Shown one piece after another: positions 6,287 to 10,385 of a DNA stretch of 10,385 nucleotides (positions are counted from its first letter, which is position 1; each line of letters starts with the position of its first letter). This stretch comes from Clostridia bacterium. GTDB taxonomy: Bacteria; Bacillota; Clostridia; DUPQ01. The notes under the pieces were generated by a model. It had not been told where the DNA came from and searched no databases. It worked only from the letters and a program-made list of their open reading frames with translations. The stretch is from positions 1 through 10,385 of the forward strand of contig JAUVJE010000074.1 of NCBI GenBank assembly GCA_030592355.1, read 5' to 3'. The translations under genes and the position numbers were made by a program.

Positions 6287-7256
6287 ATTTTTGAATAATT
6301 TTAAATTATCTCTGCAAAATGCAGAATCAATAATAGTACTGCCTCATGTATCTGCAGACGGAGATGCAATAGGCAGTTCTTTAGCAATGGGTTATCTCCT
6401 GAAAACCCTCGGTAAAAATATAAGGGTTGTTATGGATGAGCCTGTACCGGATAAATACGCTTTCCTCGATATTGAGAACTTGCTTGAAACATATTCTATT
6501 GAATCTCTTTATGAAGCGGATATATACATTGCGCTTGACACCGGGGATATAAAGCGCCTGGGGAACAGACAACATATCTTTAAGGGTAATTCTACATGGA
6601 ATATTGACCATCATAAGACAAATGACGGATTTGCAACTAATAATTTTATAGATATTACAGCCTCGTCCACCGGTGAAATAATATATATGTTTTATGAATA
6701 TTTTAATGTCGGATTTGATAAAAAAGCAGCAGAAGCTATTTTTACAGCTATCAGTACGGATACAGGAGGATTGCGTTATTCAAACACTACGCCGGCAAGT
6801 ATGAGAATTTGTGCGGAACTGCTGGAGACGGGTATTGATATTGCAGAAATAACTCATAGGGTATTTGATATGACGCCGTATCAAAAATTGCTTTTAAAAG
6901 CTGTAGCCATTGAAAATATGCGTTTGCATTATTCAGGGAAACTTGCACTCATAACTTTAAAAAATGAAGATTACGCTTTTTTAATGGGTAAAGATGAGTA
7001 CTTTGACGGTATAGTTAATATTGCAAACAATACGGAGGGGGTCTTAGCCGGTGTTCTTATGCGTGAGACGCAATCGGGGGAAATAAAGGTTAACATGAGG
7101 TCATCTACCGATGATATAGATGTAGCTGTTTTCGCAAATCTAAACGGAGGAGGCGGTCATATCAGAGCCGCCGGGTTTACATCGCAAAACCGAGATTTCA
7201 ATCAAGTTTATGACCATATCATAGACTATTTTGGTAAAATATTAGGAAACGCATGA
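6273..7256 (+). CDS. nrnA: DHH/DHHA1 phosphoesterase, NrnA-like (nanoRNase / pAp phosphatase)
   Basis: B. subtilis NrnA degrades 2-5 nucleotide RNAs and dephosphorylates 3'-phosphoadenosine 5'-phosphate; related proteins can hydrolyse cyclic dinucleotide products. The metal-binding motifs are all present: H25 and DGD (29-31) in the first motif, DTGD (89-92), DHH (112-114), and a later DTGG segment. The C-terminal DHHA1 substrate-binding domain carries GGGGH (292-296) followed by IRAAGF. The length of 327 residues is typical. The start is uncertain: GTG 6267 would give two more residues, but ATG 6273 is preferred for codon type and distance from the weak purine-rich AAGAAAGA (6257-6264). Either choice overlaps the rbfA end, a sign of coupling. 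The position between rbfA and truB is standard for Clostridia. Exact substrate preference cannot be read from the sequence. Confidence 0.9.
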   Translation: MNRDKFLNNFKLSLQNAESIIVLPHVSADGDAIGSSLAMGYLLKTLGKNIRVVMDEPVPDKYAFLDIENLLETYSIESLYEADIYIALDTGDIKRLGNRQHIFKGNSTWNIDHHKTNDGFATNNFIDITASSTGEIIYMFYEYFNVGFDKKAAEAIFTAISTDTGGLRYSNTTPASMRICAELLETGIDIAEITHRVFDMTPYQKLLLKAVAIENMRLHYSGKLALITLKNEDYAFLMGKDEYFDGIVNIANNTEGVLAGVLMRETQSGEIKVNMRSSTDDIDVAVFANLNGGGGHIRAAGFTSQNRDFNQVYDHIIDYFGKILGNA

Positions 7257-8152
7257 GTATCAATGGTGTTATCAATCTTAATAAAAGAAAGGGGATATCA
7301 TCCTTTCGTGCTGTAAAAGAGGTTATGAGAGCTTTAAATGCCTCAAAAGCAGGACATACAGGTACCCTTGACCCTGCTGCTGAAGGCGTTTTACCGGTTT
7401 GCATTGGAAAAGCAACCAGAATTTCCGAATATCTTATGCAGACAAAAAAAGAATACATAGTCAGTATGTATATAGGATTAGAAACTGATACTTATGACCT
7501 TGAAGGTGAAATTACAGCACAAAAAAATATTGAAGAGATCAATCAAGAAGATATTGAGCCTGTGGTTAACTCTTTTGTAGGCGTGTTTATGCAAATACCT
7601 CCCATATATTCTGCAATAAAAGTAAATGGGAAAAAGCTTTATGAATATGCGAGAAAGGGCGAAAGGGTAGAGATTAAACCACGGGAAATTGAAATATACT
7701 ATGTTAAAAATATTGTATGCAAAAATACTGAATATTACGGGAATAAAGTTATTGAAGCTTCATTTACAGTTGGTTGCTCTAAAGGCACCTATATCAGAAG
7801 TCTATGCCATGATATAGGCGTTAGGCTGAATTCAGGGTGTGCAATGGCTTCATTGACAAGAACCGCTACCGGAGTTTTTAAAATTGAAGAATCCTATACC
7901 ATTGATGAAATTAAAGCAGCTGCCGATGAAAACCGATTAGAAGTATTATTAAAGGATTCGGGAAATCTCCTTGAGTTACCGTTAATAAATCTTAATAAGT
8001 ATCAAATAGAGGAATATTTTAATGGAAGAAAAATTTTTATAAAGGGTATTGAAAAAGGCGAATATTTGATAAAATCAACAATAGGAGAAACAATTGGTAT
8101 TGGAACGGTTGATGAAAACGGGCTTCTAAAGAGTAGAAAGAGACTATTGTGA
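7253..8152 (+). CDS. truB: tRNA pseudouridine(55) synthase TruB
   Basis: TruB converts U55 in the T-loop of tRNAs to pseudouridine and also acts as a tRNA folding chaperone. The catalytic loop GHTGTLDP lies at residues 34-41, with D40 the expected nucleophile. Other family marks are KEYIVSMYIGLETDTYDLEG, PPIYSAIKVNGKKLYEYAR and CSKGTYIRSLCHDIG. A short C-terminal region (~240-299) corresponds to the PUA-like domain. The length of 299 residues is normal. The ATG overlaps the nrnA stop as ATGA, and AGGA (7244-7247) sits five bases before it, typical coupled initiation. No active-site residue is missing. Confidence 0.96.
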   Translation: MSINGVINLNKRKGISSFRAVKEVMRALNASKAGHTGTLDPAAEGVLPVCIGKATRISEYLMQTKKEYIVSMYIGLETDTYDLEGEITAQKNIEEINQEDIEPVVNSFVGVFMQIPPIYSAIKVNGKKLYEYARKGERVEIKPREIEIYYVKNIVCKNTEYYGNKVIEASFTVGCSKGTYIRSLCHDIGVRLNSGCAMASLTRTATGVFKIEESYTIDEIKAAADENRLEVLLKDSGNLLELPLINLNKYQIEEYFNGRKIFIKGIEKGEYLIKSTIGETIGIGTVDENGLLKSRKRLL

Positions 8153-9069
8153 AAATAATAAATTCAACAGATTTAATAAATAGTAATACCGAATACGGTA
8201 TTGGTCTGGGTAATTTTGACGGCGTACATCGTGCTCATGAGTTTTTAATCACAGAATTAGTAAGCGAGTGTAAAAAGAGAAATATAAAGTCAATGATATA
8301 CACTTTCAGGAGACATCCGGGAAATGTATTGGATAATGAGAAGATAAAGTTGATTTCCTCGCTTGAAAGAAGGATTGAACGCTTTAGGGAACTTGAAATA
8401 GATTGTCTGTGTCTGGTTGATTTTACTGAAGAATTTTCAAAGATATCAGCAAACTTATTTGTGAAGAAAATCCTTAAAGAAAAGTACAATGTCAAACTTG
8501 TAGTTACAGGCTTTAATTACAAGTTCGGCAAAGGCGGGAAGGGAAACACAGACCGGTTGATAAAACTATCAGGGGAACTGGATTTCGATGTTGTCATAGT
8601 TCCGCCCGTAATGCTTGAAAATAAAATAATAAGTTCTTCATTGATAAGAGAAAAAATAAGCGAAGGCAAAATGGAGTCTGTTAGAAATATGCTGGGCAGA
8701 TGTTATTCAATCAAAGGGAAGGTTGAGTACGGAAATAAAATAGGCAGGGAAATTGGATTTCCAACTGCTAATATTGTACCGTTAAAAGATTTCGTTTTAC
8801 CGAAAGCCGGTGTTTATTATTCAAAAACAATAGTTGACGGAAAAACTTATGACAGTATTACAAATATCGGTAATAAGCCGACTGTTTCAATTAATAAAAG
8901 GACTGTAATAGAGACACATATTTTTTATTACAGCGAATTGCTTTATGGAAGGGATATTGAAGTCCAATTCGTAAGCATGATAAGAGAAGAAAAAAAGTTT
9001 TCATCAATCAAGGCGTTGAAAAAAAATATTATTTCAGATATTAAGAAAGTAAAAAAACGTTTTCTGTAG
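8149..9069 (+). CDS. ribF: Bifunctional riboflavin kinase / FMN adenylyltransferase (FAD synthetase)
   Basis: RibF phosphorylates riboflavin to FMN and adenylates FMN to FAD. The N-terminal nucleotidyltransferase domain (~1-180) shows LGNFDGVH (20-27), VVTGFNYKFGKGGKGN and the ISSSLIREKI segment. The C-terminal flavokinase domain (~185-306) shows GREIGFPTANI, NIGNKPTV, the ETHIF catalytic glutamate region, and the LYGRDIEVQFVSMIREEKKF block. The length of 306 is standard. One oddity is that the HxGH adenylyltransferase motif reads HRAH (27-30), with Ala for Gly. Both histidines remain, so activity is plausible. The start is GTG 8149, overlapping the truB stop as GTGA; AAAGAG (8137-8142) is a weak ribosome binding site, so initiation probably depends on coupling. 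The usual clostridial neighbour rpsO does not follow. Confidence 0.95.
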   Translation: MKIINSTDLINSNTEYGIGLGNFDGVHRAHEFLITELVSECKKRNIKSMIYTFRRHPGNVLDNEKIKLISSLERRIERFRELEIDCLCLVDFTEEFSKISANLFVKKILKEKYNVKLVVTGFNYKFGKGGKGNTDRLIKLSGELDFDVVIVPPVMLENKIISSSLIREKISEGKMESVRNMLGRCYSIKGKVEYGNKIGREIGFPTANIVPLKDFVLPKAGVYYSKTIVDGKTYDSITNIGNKPTVSINKRTVIETHIFYYSELLYGRDIEVQFVSMIREEKKFSSIKALKKNIISDIKKVKKRFL

Positions 9070-9082
9070 GATGTTCAGATAC

Positions 9083-9111
9083 TTGTTAGCATAAACCAGT
9101 TATGGTAGAAT
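9083..9111 (+). promoter_or_regulatory. Promoter of lgt (SigA type, extended -10)
   Basis: The -35 candidate TTGTTA (9083-9088) and -10 TAGAAT (9106-9111) are separated by 17 bases. A TG at 9103-9104, one base before the -10, makes an extended -10. Transcription would start near 9118, leaving a leader of about 22 bases. No terminator is visible between ribF and this site, so read-through from the long operon could add to lgt expression. Confidence 0.7.
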
Positions 9112-9139
9112 GTTTTCAGCTTTAAACGGAGGTAATCAG

Positions 9140-10117
9140 ATGACAACAGTTTCATTCCCGAATCTTTTCGGCGGGCTCGATGTTAATGTCAGCCGGGTGG
9201 CTTTTACGATTTTCGGAATAGACATTTACTGGTATGGTCTTATAATAGGAATCGCATTTGCCCTGGCGGTTTATTTAGCTTTAAGAAATGCGAAAAGACA
9301 TGGTATAGAAGAGGATGATGTAATAAATATCCTTTTAATTGCGGTACCTGTGGCTATTATTTTTGCAAGAATTTTTTATGTGGCCTTTTACTCGAAAAAC
9401 TGGACATTTGCTGAAATAATAAATATAAGAGACGGCGGTTTGGCTATTTATGGGGGTATTATAGGCGGGTTGGCTGTTGCTGCTGTCTATGCAAAGATAA
9501 AAAAAATAAGCTTTCTTGCACTCGGAGATTTAGCAGGCCCGTATTTTGCTTTGGCTCAGGCGATAGGCCGCTGGGGTAATTTCGTTAATCAGGAGGCTTT
9601 CGGATACAACACTACGCTTCCATGGGGAATGACAAGTATTCCTATATCGAATGAATTAAATATTCTTGCTTCACAGGGCGTTGATGTAAATCCTTATCTT
9701 CCGGTTCATCCTACATTTCTTTATGAATCGATTTGGAATACCCTGGTATTTGTTTTACTGGTCATATTAAGCAGACATAAAAAATTCAATGGACAGATAT
9801 TCTGTCTATATATGGCTTTATATGGATTCGGAAGAATGTTAATTGAGGGTTTGCGGACTGACAGCCTAATGCTCGGCAGTATAAGGGTAAGCCAGTTGAT
9901 TGCATTGTTATTCTTCTTGATTTTCGGAGGTATACTGCTTTTAATATATTTTAAGGACCGAAAAGAAAAAAATGCAGCACAGGATCTGGCGGACATAAAA
10001 ACCGGCAGTTCTGAATACGCTTCCATATTGGACAATAAGATGTCTATTGAACGGCAGGACACAACTACCGAAGAAGATGTGAAATTAGAATCAAATAATA
10101 CTGACGGAAGCGATTGA
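9140..10117 (+). CDS. lgt: Prolipoprotein diacylglyceryl transferase Lgt
   Basis: Lgt moves a diacylglyceryl group from phosphatidylglycerol to the lipobox cysteine of prolipoproteins, in the cytoplasmic membrane. It is strongly hydrophobic with several membrane helices, beginning with IYWYGLIIGIAFALAVYLAL near residue 29. The family signature GRWGNFVNQE spans residues 143-152, with the essential Arg at 144 and Asn at 147. Also present are GGLAIYGGIIGG (Tyr at the position where E. coli has His103, a common gram-positive variant), HPTFLYES and YGFGRMLIEGLR. The start at 9140 has GGAGGT (9128-9133) six bases before it; the frame is open back to 9110, but that start would overlap the promoter. 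The product is 325 residues against the usual ~250-290, because of a hydrophilic, Asp/Glu/Asn-rich tail of ~55 residues after the last helix. It has its own promoter and terminator. Confidence 0.95.
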   Translation: MTTVSFPNLFGGLDVNVSRVAFTIFGIDIYWYGLIIGIAFALAVYLALRNAKRHGIEEDDVINILLIAVPVAIIFARIFYVAFYSKNWTFAEIINIRDGGLAIYGGIIGGLAVAAVYAKIKKISFLALGDLAGPYFALAQAIGRWGNFVNQEAFGYNTTLPWGMTSIPISNELNILASQGVDVNPYLPVHPTFLYESIWNTLVFVLLVILSRHKKFNGQIFCLYMALYGFGRMLIEGLRTDSLMLGSIRVSQLIALLFFLIFGGILLLIYFKDRKEKNAAQDLADIKTGSSEYASILDNKMSIERQDTTTEEDVKLESNNTDGSD

Positions 10118-10137
10118 AAACAATCTTGCTAGATAAT

Positions 10138-10165
10138 AAAAGCGCCGTAATTGCGGTGCTTTTTT
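10138..10165 (+). terminator. Intrinsic terminator of lgt
   Basis: AGCGCCGT (10141-10148) pairs with GCGGTGCT (10153-10160) around an AATT loop, including two G-U pairs. The flanking AAA and TTTTT (10161-10165) complete a standard intrinsic terminator, 20 bases after the lgt stop. It is partly symmetric (A-run before, T-run after), so weak function on the other strand is possible. Confidence 0.88.
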
Positions 10166-10184
10166 AATTCTTAATTCCTAAACT

Positions 10185-10247
10185 TGCCCAAGGCATATTT
10201 AAGATAAAACAATTCTTAAAGTTGTCTTGGGCATATTTAAGATAAAA
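10185..10247. repeat. Structured intergenic repeat: 18-bp direct repeat plus a long imperfect hairpin
   Basis: GGCATATTTAAGATAAAA occurs exactly at 10192-10209 and again at 10230-10247. The first copy also lies inside a hairpin: 10185-10195 (starting TGCCCAAG) pairs with 10223-10233 (ending CTTGGGCA) in 11 bp with one G-U. After a small internal loop, 10198-10204 (TTTAAGA) pairs with 10214-10220 (TCTTAAA), leaving a 9-base loop. There is no U-tract directly after the stem on the plus strand, and on the minus strand it is followed by AAGTTTAGG, so it is not a simple terminator. It may be a dispersed intergenic repeat or the remains of a mobile element; the sequence alone does not decide. Confidence 0.7.
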
Positions 10248-10267
10248 AATCACCCGTTTTACGGGTG
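10244..10267 (-). terminator. Minus-strand intrinsic terminator candidate
   Basis: CACCCGT (10251-10257) and ACGGGTG (10261-10267) form a perfect 7-bp stem with a 3-base loop. Read on the minus strand, the stem is followed by A and six T (10249-10244), the arrangement of an intrinsic terminator. On the plus strand the following bases (GCTGTTATTTT) are poor, so the orientation points to a gene arriving from the right. Confidence 0.65.
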
Positions 10268-10330
10268 GCTGTTATTTTAAAGATAAATAAAAATTACTTA
10301 TTTATTCTATTATTTGCGGGTTAAAAAAAT

Positions 10331-10384
10331 CTAATAAAAAGATAAATTTTCTAATAGGTTGCTGAACTGCTTATCAAAACCTTG
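10331..10384 (-). CDS. Possible 3' end of a convergent gene entering from the right
   Basis: On the minus strand, the frame ending with TAG at 10333-10331 is open to the right edge and reads QGFDKQFSNLLENLSFY before the stop. I recognise no family. Seventeen open codons can occur by chance; the reasons for listing it are the protein-like composition and the minus-strand terminator candidate about 60 bases further on. Sequence beyond the window would settle it. Confidence 0.3.
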   Translation of the reverse strand, partial: QGFDKQFSNLLENLSFY

Positions 10385-10385
10385 G

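Noticed and set aside
9054..9063. AAAACGTTTT palindrome at the end of ribF as a possible terminator.
   Set aside because: It is a short AT-rich self-complementary word with no usable loop, no GC stem and no separate U-tract.
10251..10267. The CACCCG hairpin as an end of an IS200/IS605-type element.
   Set aside because: Similar hairpins occur at such ends, but no transposase gene or matching second end is visible here; the minus-strand U-tract makes a terminator the simpler reading.

Overview
The window is a stretch of low-to-moderate G+C Firmicute chromosome. It is most likely from the class Clostridia: the gene order is clostridial, Shine-Dalgarno sites are strong AGGAGG types, GTG and TTG starts are mixed with ATG, and the protein sequences look like the Acetivibrio/Ruminiclostridium side of the class. 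The taxonomic placement is inference from gene order and protein character; no marker search was possible.

Layout. (1) Positions 1-266 hold the 3' end of a gene that enters from the left; its C-terminus resembles the octopine/nopaline (opine) dehydrogenase family. (2) Positions 267-566 are a gene-poor spacer that ends in an extended -10 promoter and a short leader with a 12-bp hairpin. (3) Positions 567-9069 are one tightly packed, all-plus-strand translation/RNA operon: rimP, nusA, ylxR, ylxQ, infB, rbfA, nrnA-like DHH phosphoesterase, truB, ribF. From nusA onward, adjacent genes overlap or are separated by only a few bases, so translational coupling is likely. (4) Positions 9083-10117 hold lgt, with its own promoter and no visible terminator separating it from ribF. 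(5) Positions 10118-10385 are intergenic: the lgt terminator, a structured repeat pair, a hairpin with a U-tract on the minus strand, and possibly the last 17 codons of a convergent minus-strand gene.

How the genes work together. RimP and RbfA mature the 30S subunit, IF2 starts translation on it, and TruB makes the tRNA T-loop pseudouridine. NusA controls RNA polymerase pausing and termination. YlxR and YlxQ are small RNA-binding proteins always found here. The NrnA-like enzyme recycles nanoRNA and pAp, and RibF makes FMN and FAD. Lgt, a separate transcription unit, lipidates prolipoproteins in the membrane. The hairpin in the rimP leader is in the right place for the NusA-dependent autoregulatory termination described for this operon in Bacillus subtilis.

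Most of the window is ordinary core genome and I see no new multi-gene system. The parts that deserve a second look are the rimP leader hairpin, the near-perfect 18-bp tandem repeat inside infB, the long acidic tail of NusA, and the structured repeats at the right edge.
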